The notes beneath the pieces were generated by a model that saw only the letters and a list, made by a program, of their open reading frames with translations, was not told the origin of the DNA and searched no databases. Below, piece after piece: positions 54,450 to 63,328 of a DNA stretch of 64,000 bases. Position 1 is the first letter of the stretch. Every line of letters starts with the position of its first letter. This stretch comes from Terriglobia bacterium. Lineage in GTDB: Bacteria > Acidobacteriota > Terriglobia > Terriglobales > Acidobacteriaceae. The position numbers and the translations under genes are program-made. The stretch covers positions 62,001 through 126,000 of the forward strand of contig JAIQFC010000013.1 in the NCBI GenBank assembly GCA_020073465.1, read 5' to 3'.

Positions 54450-55685
54450 ATGAAGAAGCCTAACGAGCCGGCGCCAGCGAATGCGCCCACCGTGAGTCTG
54501 GATACCTGGCAAGTGAAGAGTCGTCGGATCGCGGCGGCGGCTGGAGTCATTGTTTTCGCGGTTGTCTGCGCCCTGACTCTGAACCGCAGTTTCTTCGAGC
54601 AAATCGCGAACAACATCTTTTTCTCACTCACGGTAGCTGGCTGTGCCATTCTTTTTGTTTCCGTGCGTCCTCTGCGCGAGTTCCCGCAGGTAGCAGCCGT
54701 CGGATCGATTCTGGTTGGTATGCAGTTGTTTGTTCTGAAGGTCCCTCTCAGAGCCTTGCCTGCTCTCGCGTTGTTGGGGATGAGCAGCTTGCTGTTGTTG
54801 GTGATCAGAAGAATCTGGAGTGGCGATGAGGAGCGTCCGTTGCTGCACTACGCCATCTTCCCGCCCTTGCTATTCATACTGCTCGGATACTTCGGTTCTG
54901 GCCCGCTGGAGATTACAGGCCGGCTCCATCCCAAAACGCTCGACCTGTTCTTGTACAGCTTTGATCAGAGTCTCGGCGTGCAATTGAGTTTCAAGGTGGG
55001 TCAAGTCGTGTTGCCATCGCCGTTGCTCACCCGGGCCGCGCTGGCCATGTACTACGTGCTCCCGATCGCGATCTTGTTTACTTATGCCAGGCAGTTGGTT
55101 CGCGACCGCAATCTCGCGATGACCGCCTTCCTGTCGTTTCTCATTGCCGGACCCGTGGGAGTCGTGTTCTATAACCTGGTTCCGGCCTGCGGTCCGGCGT
55201 ATCTGTTTGGCGCGAAGTTTCCCTTCGAGCCTCTTTCCATGCAACAACTGAACCAGCTACCGCTCCAGGCGCTGACGATTGCGGGTCCCCGCAATGCCTT
55301 CCCCTCCTTGCATCTTGGCTGGGCACTGCTCGTCTGGTGGTATTCGGAGGGCTTGTCCCGCTGGGCGAAGAGTGCCGCTGTAGGTTTTCTGGTGGGGACT
55401 GTGTTCGCAACCCTTGGCCTGGGAGAGCACTACTTCATCGACCTGGTGATGGCGTTTCCGTTTGCACTGATGATCCAGGCCGCATGCGCATTGAAGGTCT
55501 CAGGGCTGGACGCGCGCAGGCTCATTCCGCTGTTGACAGGCTTGGCGCTGATGCTGGTGTGGGTCGTCCTGCTCCGGTGGGGCCTGCCGGTGGTCTGGAT
55601 AAACCCGGTCATGCCCTGGCTATTCGTCGCTGGCACGATCGGTTTGAGTATTTTCTTGCAGGCTCGATTGCGACGAGTGCTTTGA
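54450..55685 (+). CDS. PAP2-superfamily phosphatase / lipid phosphotransferase
   Basis: A 411-residue membrane protein with about ten helices. It has two conserved PAP2 motifs: RNAFPSLHLGWAL (C2, catalytic His with the PSLH core) and GLGEHYFIDLVMAFP (C3, His and Asp). The arrangement is that of the inositol-phosphorylceramide synthase-like (PAP2_3) subgroup, which transfers head groups between lipids rather than only removing phosphate. Its placement among GT-C-type genes suggests a role in polyprenyl-phosphate recycling or in building a glycolipid. Confidence 0.78.
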   Translation: MKKPNEPAPANAPTVSLDTWQVKSRRIAAAAGVIVFAVVCALTLNRSFFEQIANNIFFSLTVAGCAILFVSVRPLREFPQVAAVGSILVGMQLFVLKVPLRALPALALLGMSSLLLLVIRRIWSGDEERPLLHYAIFPPLLFILLGYFGSGPLEITGRLHPKTLDLFLYSFDQSLGVQLSFKVGQVVLPSPLLTRAALAMYYVLPIAILFTYARQLVRDRNLAMTAFLSFLIAGPVGVVFYNLVPACGPAYLFGAKFPFEPLSMQQLNQLPLQALTIAGPRNAFPSLHLGWALLVWWYSEGLSRWAKSAAVGFLVGTVFATLGLGEHYFIDLVMAFPFALMIQAACALKVSGLDARRLIPLLTGLALMLVWVVLLRWGLPVVWINPVMPWLFVAGTIGLSIFLQARLRRVL

Positions 55686-55694
55686 CATCCGGCG

Positions 55695-56579
55695 TCAACT
55701 GTCAAGCTGCTCCGTGTTCTCCGAACTCTTCCCGCGGCACAGCACGACGACCAGCATGGGAAGGTAGAGAAAAAGCACTGTCCAGCGTCCCACCTCACCG
55801 AAGCTGTGGGGCATGCGATACCAGCGCCAGATGCCTGCACCCCAACTAAAGAAGACCGTCCAGATGATCTCGCGGCGTGACTTGGGAATCAGCCACAGAG
55901 TGAAGCTATCGAAAAACCAACGCTGCGGCATCAGTGCGGACAGAAACAGCAGCCACGCATCGCGGCTCCTGTAGCGAAGCAGGGCCAGCACGAGTAACGG
56001 GCCGGGCAACACTACCAAGGGGATAAAGTGTTGATAGTTCCGGGCCTGCTGCAGCCACAGCAACGGCCACTCCGGCATCACCGCAAGGCTCAGCACTGCG
56101 AGCAGTGAACAGGCAATCAGGCCGCGGCGACTCATGTGGGTGAGCAGCACCGGCAGGCCGACTTGCGGCTTCGCCAGCGTTGCCGGCAGCAGCAGCGGCA
56201 CTAACGCCCCGGCGGCGATCAGAGGAGACCACTGCACGGTCAGGATTCCAGCCCAGTACGGATAAGCCAGGAAGATCAGAAGCCTGACGTAGCCTGTCCG
56301 CGTAAGTCCGAAGGCGAGCAGGGAAGAGCTGATGCCCCAGAAAGCCCCGGCTGCGACCTCCGGTTGGAGGCGCACAAACGGCAGGGCGAAGAAGGCAGCG
56401 GTGAGCGGATACTGCTCAAACGGCGTGTCGTAAGGATTCTGCCGGGCGAGCACCTGGTGCGCGAGATGCAAAGCCCAGCGGAAGTCGGCCGCGTCCTGAT
56501 GAAAGTGTTTCATCAGGAACCAGCAACAGATGCCGCTGGCCGCGCCAATTGCTGCGGAAACTGCAATGCGTACTCGCAT
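55695..56579 (-). CDS. Membrane protein, possibly GT87-related, shortened
   Basis: A 294-residue protein with eight or so helices. The segment AARQNPYDTPFEQYPL-like (ARQNPYDTP, then QYPLTAAFFALPF) resembles the first loop of GT87/DUF2029 enzymes, but the chain is about 100-130 residues shorter than the neighbours. It may be a reduced or truncated member. It is convergent with the PAP2 gene (10-nt gap) and divergent from the 56648 gene. Confidence 0.55.
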   Translation of the reverse strand: MRVRIAVSAAIGAASGICCWFLMKHFHQDAADFRWALHLAHQVLARQNPYDTPFEQYPLTAAFFALPFVRLQPEVAAGAFWGISSSLLAFGLTRTGYVRLLIFLAYPYWAGILTVQWSPLIAAGALVPLLLPATLAKPQVGLPVLLTHMSRRGLIACSLLAVLSLAVMPEWPLLWLQQARNYQHFIPLVVLPGPLLVLALLRYRSRDAWLLFLSALMPQRWFFDSFTLWLIPKSRREIIWTVFFSWGAGIWRWYRMPHSFGEVGRWTVLFLYLPMLVVVLCRGKSSENTEQLDS

Positions 56580-56647
56580 ACCGGGATGTGCCCCATAAGT
56601 TGTAACATGAGCGGTTTGAGCGGGACTTTACCGGGGAGAACGCGACT

Positions 56648-57943
56648 TTGCAGACACGTCCGCGGCCGCTGTATGGGTTTCTCTTTGCCTTGCTGGCGGC
56701 AACGAGTACCTGGTTTTACTTCATTGAGATACTGAAGCCGATGCAGGTTGCCGATGCTGCGGCGCACAATCGTCCTCGGGGAAATCTTTCTGACCTTTAT
56801 CCGCGCTGGCTGGGAGCCCGGGAACTACTGCTGCGCGGCCGCAATCCCTACAGTTCTGAGATCACGATTGAGATCCAGAAGGGATACTACGGGCGGGCGC
56901 TCGATACTGCGCGGCCGGAGGATCCAAAGGACCAGCAGGGCTTTGCCTACCCGGTCTACGTGGTCTTCATTTTGGCGCCGGTGATCGGTTTTTCGTTTCA
57001 TACGGTGCAAACTCTCTTTCATTGGCTGCTGATTGGTATTACGGCGGCGAGCGTGTTGCTGTGGTTGCGAACGCTGCCGTGGAAGTTGCCACGGCTAGTC
57101 ATCGCGAGTTGCGTGGTTCTGACGCTGGGCAGCGTGCCAGCTGTGCAGGGAATCAAGCTGCAGCAGTTGAGCCTTCTGGTTGCCGCTCTCCTGGCTGCCA
57201 GCGCTGCGAGCGCGGCCAGTGGATTTCCATTCTTAGGTGGGTCGATTCTGGCGTTAGCAACGATCAAACCGCAGCTGGCATGGCCGCTGGTAGCCTGGTT
57301 GCTGCTCTGGGCGGCGAGTGAATGGAAGACTCGTCGGCGACTGGTGTTCGGTTTTGCGACGATGATGGCGCTTCTTCTGATTGCCTCCGAAGTAATCTTG
57401 CCGGGTTGGTGGCGAATGTTCCTCCAAGCCGTGCGCCAGTACCACCAATACACGCAGAATGAATCGATTCTGGAGTTGATGCTGGGCCCACTTGGCGGCA
57501 TGATCCTGGCGGCGATAGCGAGCCTGGGAACGGGAGGGTTGGTCTGGAAGTTGCGCCATGAACAGGCAGGTTCAGAAGGGCTTGGCGGCGCCATAGCGCT
57601 GGTTCTGACCCTGACGGTGCTCGTCGTGCCTATGTACGCGCCCTACAATCAAGTCCTGCTCTTGCCTGCGATCCTGTTATTGGCAAGGGATTCGCACGCT
57701 CTGACATCGTCATCGCGGTCCGCACGAGTCCTATATGTTTCCACGTGCGTGGTCCTGATCTGGCCATGGCTCGCAAGTATGGGACTGGCCGCCGCCTGGC
57801 TGGTTTCCAGCGCGGCCGCGCTCCGCGGCTGGAAACTGCCGTTTTACGCCACTTTCGTGCTGCCTTTACTGGTCTTCGCGCTCGCACTGCTGGACGCCCA
57901 ACGCCGGTCCCGCGGCTTGCGAGTACGAGACGCGGCAGAGTAG
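56648..57943 (+). CDS. GT87-like (DUF2029) membrane glycosyltransferase
   Basis: A 431-residue polytopic protein that is a clear paralogue of the gene at 16593 (shared DLYPRWLGARELLLRGRNPY against DLYPRWVGARELLLNGRNPY). Start TTG at 56648 precedes the first helix. The duplicated pair on opposite sides of the window indicates an expanded family in this genome. Confidence 0.74.
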   Translation: MQTRPRPLYGFLFALLAATSTWFYFIEILKPMQVADAAAHNRPRGNLSDLYPRWLGARELLLRGRNPYSSEITIEIQKGYYGRALDTARPEDPKDQQGFAYPVYVVFILAPVIGFSFHTVQTLFHWLLIGITAASVLLWLRTLPWKLPRLVIASCVVLTLGSVPAVQGIKLQQLSLLVAALLAASAASAASGFPFLGGSILALATIKPQLAWPLVAWLLLWAASEWKTRRRLVFGFATMMALLLIASEVILPGWWRMFLQAVRQYHQYTQNESILELMLGPLGGMILAAIASLGTGGLVWKLRHEQAGSEGLGGAIALVLTLTVLVVPMYAPYNQVLLLPAILLLARDSHALTSSSRSARVLYVSTCVVLIWPWLASMGLAAAWLVSSAAALRGWKLPFYATFVLPLLVFALALLDAQRRSRGLRVRDAAE

Positions 57944-58014
57944 TCTCTTGAACAGAGTCCACGGTGCATTCGTGCCTGTCAGGGCACCTGCAGCCGCGTG
58001 CGATTCACGATTTC

Positions 58015-59694
58015 ATGGCCCTTACCGCACTAGGTCATTCTCAAAGTTCCAGCACCGGGGTTTTTCCCAAACTGATCCTCGTGCAGGGGAACGAGCAGAA
58101 GGACATTGTCCTCAACCGCACTCCTTTCAGCGTAGGACGAAAGGTCGACAAGGATCTGGTGATTGCCGATCCTCGCGTCTCCCGCGATCATGCCCAGATT
58201 GTTCAGGAAGAGAGCGTGTTTTATCTGGTTGACCAGGGGAGTAAGCACGGTACCTTCGTCAACGGCGAGCGCATTCAGCGGCAAAAACTGGAACCGAACG
58301 ATCGCCTGGAGTTTGGGGCACGCGACTCTGCATACGTAATCTTCAATCCGGCGCACGCCACCTCCAACACGGCGCGCGAATTCTTGAGCCAGATCTCCGG
58401 GATCCAGATCAAGCAGGAGGCTACGGATCTGGAGAAGCTCACACTCTTTCTCGAAGCTGCGCGCAAGCTGAATACGGCCGGGGTGCTCGACGAAATTCTG
58501 ATGACCATGCTCGACGTCACCTTGCAGTTGACTCGTGCCGAGCGCGGCTATGTTTTTCTCAAGGATGAAGAAGGGAAGTTGCGGCTGGCTGCGGGTCGGA
58601 ATTCAAAGAAAGAGCCCCTGCTCGATGACACCACGATTTCGCATTCAATTCTTGAGGAGTCGCTACGAGCGAATTCCGAGTTTCTGATCACCGATACCAG
58701 CCAGTCACTCGACCTTGCGGGGCGGCAGAGCATTGTGGCCTACGATCTGCGGACGGTGGTCTGTATCCCGCTGCGCAAGTTCCAGGTACAGGCCAGTCGC
58801 GGAGGTCAGACGCCAGTACCCGCGCCCAATGCGGCCGAGGTGATGGGTGTGCTGTACGTGGACTCGCGTTTTCGTTCCCAGGACATCGCGGGCGTCGGCC
58901 ATGAAATCCTGCACGTGATCGCGACCGAAGCGGCGTCGCTGATTGAAAATGCGCGTCTGGTGCAGGCGGAAGAGGAAGCTCGCCGCTATCAGCAAGAGCT
59001 TTCGATCGCTGCCGGTATCCAGCAGCGGTTGATGCAGGTGAGGATTCCCGAAGTGCCTTTTGCTCGTCTTCATCCGAGGAACGTTCCCTGTAAGGAAATC
59101 GGAGGGGATTTTTACGACGCGGTAAATACCAAAGAAGGCCTTGCCGTCGTGCTCACCGACGTGAGCGGGAAGGGTGTATCTGCGGCTTTGCTCGCGTCGA
59201 CATTGCAGGGAATGATTTATTCGCACCTGACCACAGGAATGCCGCTGCTGGAAGTCGTCAACGCCGTCAATCGTTTCCTCACCGACAAGCTGGTGGGGGA
59301 GAAATACGCGACCATGCTGCTGGTCCGGCTGCGGCGCGATGGCGATCTCGAGTATGTGAATTGCGGGCACGTTCCGCCGTTGCTAGTGTGCGGCGGAGAA
59401 GTAATCCGCCCGCCACATGGCAATGTTCCGGTGGGGCTGCTCAGCGATGCCACCTTCGAGAGTGCACGCTGCCAGCTCAATTCCGGCGACCGCTTCATTC
59501 TGGTCACGGACGGCGTGACCGAAGCAGAGAATGCGGCCGGCGATTTCTTTGAGGATTCGAGGCTGGAGGCTGTTGCAGCAAAAACTCCGACGCTGGAAGG
59601 GATTTTTGCAGCGGTCTCGGAGTTCTGCGGCGGGAATCCCCTCGGCGATGACTGCACTGTGGTTGAGCTGATGTACTCGAATCCCGAGGCGTAG
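58015..59694 (+). CDS. FHA-GAF-PP2C (SpoIIE/RsbU) phosphatase
   Basis: About 559 residues: FHA domain (~20-115) with GRK at 41-43, SRDH at 56-59 and GTFVNG, which binds phosphothreonine; GAF (~155-320); then a PP2C-type Ser/Thr phosphatase (~350-555) with GGDFYDAV and LTDVSGKGVSAALLAS metal-site Asp residues and a DDCTVV end. It probably acts in a partner-switching pathway on an anti-sigma antagonist, controlled by a phosphorylated partner. ATG 58015 is used; GTG 57964 would add 17 residues. Confidence 0.85.
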   Translation: MALTALGHSQSSSTGVFPKLILVQGNEQKDIVLNRTPFSVGRKVDKDLVIADPRVSRDHAQIVQEESVFYLVDQGSKHGTFVNGERIQRQKLEPNDRLEFGARDSAYVIFNPAHATSNTAREFLSQISGIQIKQEATDLEKLTLFLEAARKLNTAGVLDEILMTMLDVTLQLTRAERGYVFLKDEEGKLRLAAGRNSKKEPLLDDTTISHSILEESLRANSEFLITDTSQSLDLAGRQSIVAYDLRTVVCIPLRKFQVQASRGGQTPVPAPNAAEVMGVLYVDSRFRSQDIAGVGHEILHVIATEAASLIENARLVQAEEEARRYQQELSIAAGIQQRLMQVRIPEVPFARLHPRNVPCKEIGGDFYDAVNTKEGLAVVLTDVSGKGVSAALLASTLQGMIYSHLTTGMPLLEVVNAVNRFLTDKLVGEKYATMLLVRLRRDGDLEYVNCGHVPPLLVCGGEVIRPPHGNVPVGLLSDATFESARCQLNSGDRFILVTDGVTEAENAAGDFFEDSRLEAVAAKTPTLEGIFAAVSEFCGGNPLGDDCTVVELMYSNPEA

Positions 59695-59743
59695 CTTTTC
59701 TCACAAGCAGCTTCGGATCGGCCGTCTCAAGTGGAATACCTGC

Positions 59744-62149
59744 CTACTCCACGGTCACGCTGTAGTCGGTACCCTCCCAGCGATTCTCATCGGGCCAGAA
59801 AAAGGTGAAGACAGCTCGTCCTCCGGCTGGCAGTGTAGCGGTCGGCAAATCAAGCGTGTGGATGCCCAGGCCCGTATCTTTCGTGTTCGTATCCTGAGCG
59901 CTCTTCCAGCCGTCGATGCTCCAGTGCACGAGTGCAGGCGCTAACAGCACGATCCGGAGGGTCTTGCTGCGCGGGATTGTGCGGCACTTGTTATTGACCC
60001 TCCACCCGAAGACCTGGCGCGTGGGTTTCTCAATTAAATAACGTTGCACCGTTTGCGGAGGCTGATCGAAGATTCTGCCATCGCGCAGCGAGCGGCGGAG
60101 CTTCACATACTCTGAGTGGGCCCAGACCAGCGGGCAGGCCGAGCCTGAGGGTTTTCCGCGGAACAGTTCGAGCGGCGGAATGTCAGCGCTGTCCCAGACT
60201 TGCTCGGGGAGTAGGCGGCTCTGTCCCGCCGGGGACTGCTCCATCACCGTGAGCAGAGTTTCCGCCTCATCGCGCTTGCCAGCAGCCAGTGCGTAGTGAG
60301 CGCGTTCGCCCGCGAGCAGGGGCCAGGGACGGCCGATGCCGGTTCCGTTGAATGCCGAACCATCGCGGTGCTCGCCGTATCCGTCCCCGTTGTAGCGGTA
60401 CCAGCAGGGCCCTTGCGGCAACTCCACGCGCAAAAGAGCGTCGATGGCCTTTACGGTGTTGGTGATTCGCGGATCGTTGTGGGCGCGCAGTCCAAATCGT
60501 ACCAACGCCAGAGAATCGGGGCTGATGATGTGGAAGGCGCGCTCCAGGTTTTCTCCCGGCGGGCGATTCTTGATGGGAACGAAACCCTGGGTTGGGGAAG
60601 GAGAGCAATCCGTATCCGGAGGCGCGATGCGGACGTAGTAGCCATCCACGCCCAGTTGGTGCGCCAGGTCCCCGCCAGTGGCATAGACCCAGCGCTCGAT
60701 GTTGTCGTTCCAGGCATCAGCGACGTCGAGCAGAGTCTGGACGGCGTCGTGATGACCTGTCAGTTCTGCAATGTCGGCGGTCGCCAGCAGCGCGGAAATC
60801 TCCGCGGCCAGAGTGAATGGAGAGTATCCCGCATCTTCTTCCCATCGATCCTGCTGCGTGACCGGACCATTGCGAAGGATGAAGCTGGCGGCGCGTTGCA
60901 CCATGGGCCACCAGCGCTGCAGGTTGCCCAGGGTTTCCGGGGCTTCACGGCGCAACAGGTCGAGCAACAAGATAGGAAAGGCGGTCTCGTCCATCTGGAT
61001 GCCATTCCAGTAAGGACGTCCGTCCAGCCACAGATTCTGCGCCCAGTTGCCGGCGGCTTCCTGCGTTGCTTCCAGGTAGCGAAGCACTCGGACGGCATCG
61101 GTTACCGCGCCGGCGGCGAGCAGAGCTCCGGCGGTCTCGACAAGGTCACGCGGCCAGACCAGATGGTAGCCGCCAAGATCCTCATCGCCTTTGTTGAATC
61201 CCCAGGGAATGGAGAGGCTGGCGATGATCCCACCGAGAAAATCCTTGGACTCGTGAGTACGGAGGACGGCAGTGGACGAGCGATAGAGGTCGCGCGGACG
61301 CTGCGGTTCGTCGAGTGGGAGCAGCGAGGTTTGCCACTTTCTCCACTGGTTTACGTAGTGTTGACGAAGTTCGTCGTAGTCTTCAAGCAGGGTGGATCTG
61401 GCCTGCTGTCCCGCCTCGGTCCAGATCGCGCCGAAGCCGAGGGCCAGCACGAACTCTCCCTTGCAAGCGGCCAGATCGATTTCTGCGGTGAATGCGATAT
61501 TGCCGTTCTCCGCGCGATTGTATTCCCATTGCATTTGGAAGTGCTCGGACAAGTCCTGCCACCCGTCGGAGGCGCCCACGAATCCCACCGACACCTTTTT
61601 CCACGGAGCCGAGGACGCCAGCGCGAGTGTGACGCCATCGTGTTGGGCGAAGCACATCCGGACGCCCTTGTAGTCGCCGGTCCAGCCGGTGTTGCCGTAT
61701 CCGAAATTGGCCAGGTGCGGCGAGAGCAGGGCGTAGAGGCGATAGTCAGACAGTTGCCCTTGCAGTGGCTCGAAACGAATCTTCTGCAGCACCACATTGC
61801 GATACGGATCCGTCAGGACTTCCTTATGAATCCGGTAACGACCGCTGTTGCATGTATTGGTTAGCTCATAAACGGGTATCCCGGGCTCGAAAGGCCGGTT
61901 TTCGAAGGTGCAGTGCCGCTTCTCTTCGGAGAAGAAGTCGCGGCCATTGGTGACGATAAACCCCATGTCGCGGGTGCAGGCCTGGTCCACACGCGGAAAA
62001 TAGACTTCGTTGAGAATGCCGTGACTCAATGTGAACCAGACTTTGCTGTGCTGGTTCAGGGCTGTGCCGGCACCAGATTTTGCGCTCGAGGTCCAGCGAG
62101 GAGGAATTCCGGGCCAGCCCGGCGCATAGCGTGTAGGGGAATCCGTCAT
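59744..62149 (-). CDS. Glycoside hydrolase family 15 glucoamylase-like protein
   Basis: About 801 residues. An N-terminal glucodextranase-like beta domain (~1-290) is followed by an (alpha/alpha)6 GH15 domain. YHLVWPRDLVE is the substrate-site segment; the general acid Glu lies in WEEDAGYSP and the base Glu in LLPEQVWD, both present. It hydrolyses terminal glucose from alpha-glucans. No signal peptide is visible, so it may work on intracellular glycogen or dextrin. ATG 62149 is chosen; an upstream start at 62260 adds a Cys-rich stretch with no family support. Confidence 0.9.
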   Translation of the reverse strand: MTDSPTRYAPGWPGIPPRWTSSAKSGAGTALNQHSKVWFTLSHGILNEVYFPRVDQACTRDMGFIVTNGRDFFSEEKRHCTFENRPFEPGIPVYELTNTCNSGRYRIHKEVLTDPYRNVVLQKIRFEPLQGQLSDYRLYALLSPHLANFGYGNTGWTGDYKGVRMCFAQHDGVTLALASSAPWKKVSVGFVGASDGWQDLSEHFQMQWEYNRAENGNIAFTAEIDLAACKGEFVLALGFGAIWTEAGQQARSTLLEDYDELRQHYVNQWRKWQTSLLPLDEPQRPRDLYRSSTAVLRTHESKDFLGGIIASLSIPWGFNKGDEDLGGYHLVWPRDLVETAGALLAAGAVTDAVRVLRYLEATQEAAGNWAQNLWLDGRPYWNGIQMDETAFPILLLDLLRREAPETLGNLQRWWPMVQRAASFILRNGPVTQQDRWEEDAGYSPFTLAAEISALLATADIAELTGHHDAVQTLLDVADAWNDNIERWVYATGGDLAHQLGVDGYYVRIAPPDTDCSPSPTQGFVPIKNRPPGENLERAFHIISPDSLALVRFGLRAHNDPRITNTVKAIDALLRVELPQGPCWYRYNGDGYGEHRDGSAFNGTGIGRPWPLLAGERAHYALAAGKRDEAETLLTVMEQSPAGQSRLLPEQVWDSADIPPLELFRGKPSGSACPLVWAHSEYVKLRRSLRDGRIFDQPPQTVQRYLIEKPTRQVFGWRVNNKCRTIPRSKTLRIVLLAPALVHWSIDGWKSAQDTNTKDTGLGIHTLDLPTATLPAGGRAVFTFFWPDENRWEGTDYSVTVE

Positions 62150-62321
62150 AGAGGGTCTTGTCCCGTGTGATGGGGCGGCCGCCAGCGGCCCATGAATTGA
62201 GAATTTACAAAACTTTGACCGCCCTGGTTCACAGTCGGCATCAAAATAACAAAGGATCAAGCAACTTTACAGATTACAGAGACGCTCGGATCAACGATAA
62301 TGGCCGGGCCGACCGAACCCT

Positions 62322-63200
62322 ATGTCACGCGGATTCAAATTGTTCGATGTACGAGCCTGGAGCATGGTATCAGCCCTATGCGCGTGCTTCCTCATGCTGT
62401 CCCCGAGTGGGGTGGCTGAGCCCGCTTCGAGTCTGTCCGTGACTTCGCGCCTCGATCACGGGTTCTCTGGCCTCTATAATCTGGACTTTGTAGGGGCTCA
62501 GCAGGACTTCGCCGGCTGGGAATCGCAGCATCCGGATGATCCCGTAGGTCCGGTCAGTGAGGCTGCCGGATACTTGTTTTCGGAGTTCAACCGGCTTGGA
62601 GTGCTCGAGGCGCAGTTCTATGAAAATGACAACGCGTTCGCCGGACGAACCAAGTTCACCGCTGATCCCGCGGTCAAGGACCGCTTCCAAGGTGCTCTAG
62701 CCCGCGCGGAGACTCTGGCTCATGCCCGGCTAGCGAAGAACCCCAAGGACTCTGATGCGCTGTTTGCCTTGACGCTGTCTTCGGGATTGCAGGCTGACTA
62801 CACGGCCCTCATCGAGAAGCGCAATCTGGCCTCACTGCACTACACCAAGCAGGCATCCACTTGGGCCGACCAGTTGCTCGCTGTCTGCCACGACTGCTAC
62901 GACGCCCATCTGGCAACGGGATTCACCAAGTACATTGTCGGCAGCATGGCGGCGCCGGTGCGTTGGATGCTGCGCCTTGGCGGCATTCCTGCCGATAAGC
63001 GAGGCGGCATTGCCGATCTGCAGCTAACGGCGGAGCGGGGCCACTACCTGGCGCCCTTTGCCCGCATTCTTCTGGCGATCGCCTATGTGCGCGAGAAAGA
63101 CAAGCCTCGCGCTCTGCAGATGCTTACCTCGCTGCGTGCGGATTTCCCCGGCAATGGCCTGTTCCCCCGCGAGATCGCCCGCCTGCAGGCTTCCCACTAG
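62322..63200 (+). CDS. Secreted TPR-like protein of unknown function
   Basis: A 292-residue exported protein (signal segment ~14-32, cut near VAEPASS). The mature chain is alpha-helical with repeating 34-residue-like units typical of tetratricopeptide folds (for example residues ~95-130 and 235-285, ending in a final unit ALQMLTSLRADFPG). It has a single CHDCYD motif. The family is unassigned. Confidence 0.6.
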   Translation: MSRGFKLFDVRAWSMVSALCACFLMLSPSGVAEPASSLSVTSRLDHGFSGLYNLDFVGAQQDFAGWESQHPDDPVGPVSEAAGYLFSEFNRLGVLEAQFYENDNAFAGRTKFTADPAVKDRFQGALARAETLAHARLAKNPKDSDALFALTLSSGLQADYTALIEKRNLASLHYTKQASTWADQLLAVCHDCYDAHLATGFTKYIVGSMAAPVRWMLRLGGIPADKRGGIADLQLTAERGHYLAPFARILLAIAYVREKDKPRALQMLTSLRADFPGNGLFPREIARLQASH

Positions 63201-63241
63201 ATTCTGTTCCGCGTCGCGCTTCATCGATCTTCAGCGGCCGG

Positions 63242-63281
63242 TTGTCATCAGAAATTCACCCATTTGTAACCTTCCTGTAAC
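63242..63281 (+). promoter_or_regulatory. Pho box, four units in 11-nt phase
   Basis: TTGTCAT (63242), AATTCAC (63253), TTGTAAC (63264) and CTGTAAC (63275) recur with 11-nt period, the spacing of PhoB/PhoP binding units (consensus CTGTAAC/CTGTCAT-like). The second unit is weak. It lies 48 nt before the pstS start, so phosphate starvation probably induces this gene. A TAGAAC hexamer at 63293 may be the -10. Confidence 0.75.
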
Positions 63282-63328
63282 ACCGCGCCGATAGAACGAG
63301 GACATCTAATCTCAGGAGGGATTCTCTG

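Noticed and set aside
60296..61864. A 522-codon plus-strand frame inside the GH15 gene
   Set aside because: Antisense to the glucoamylase gene, whose catalytic motifs are intact. The translated frame has no domain and a biased composition.
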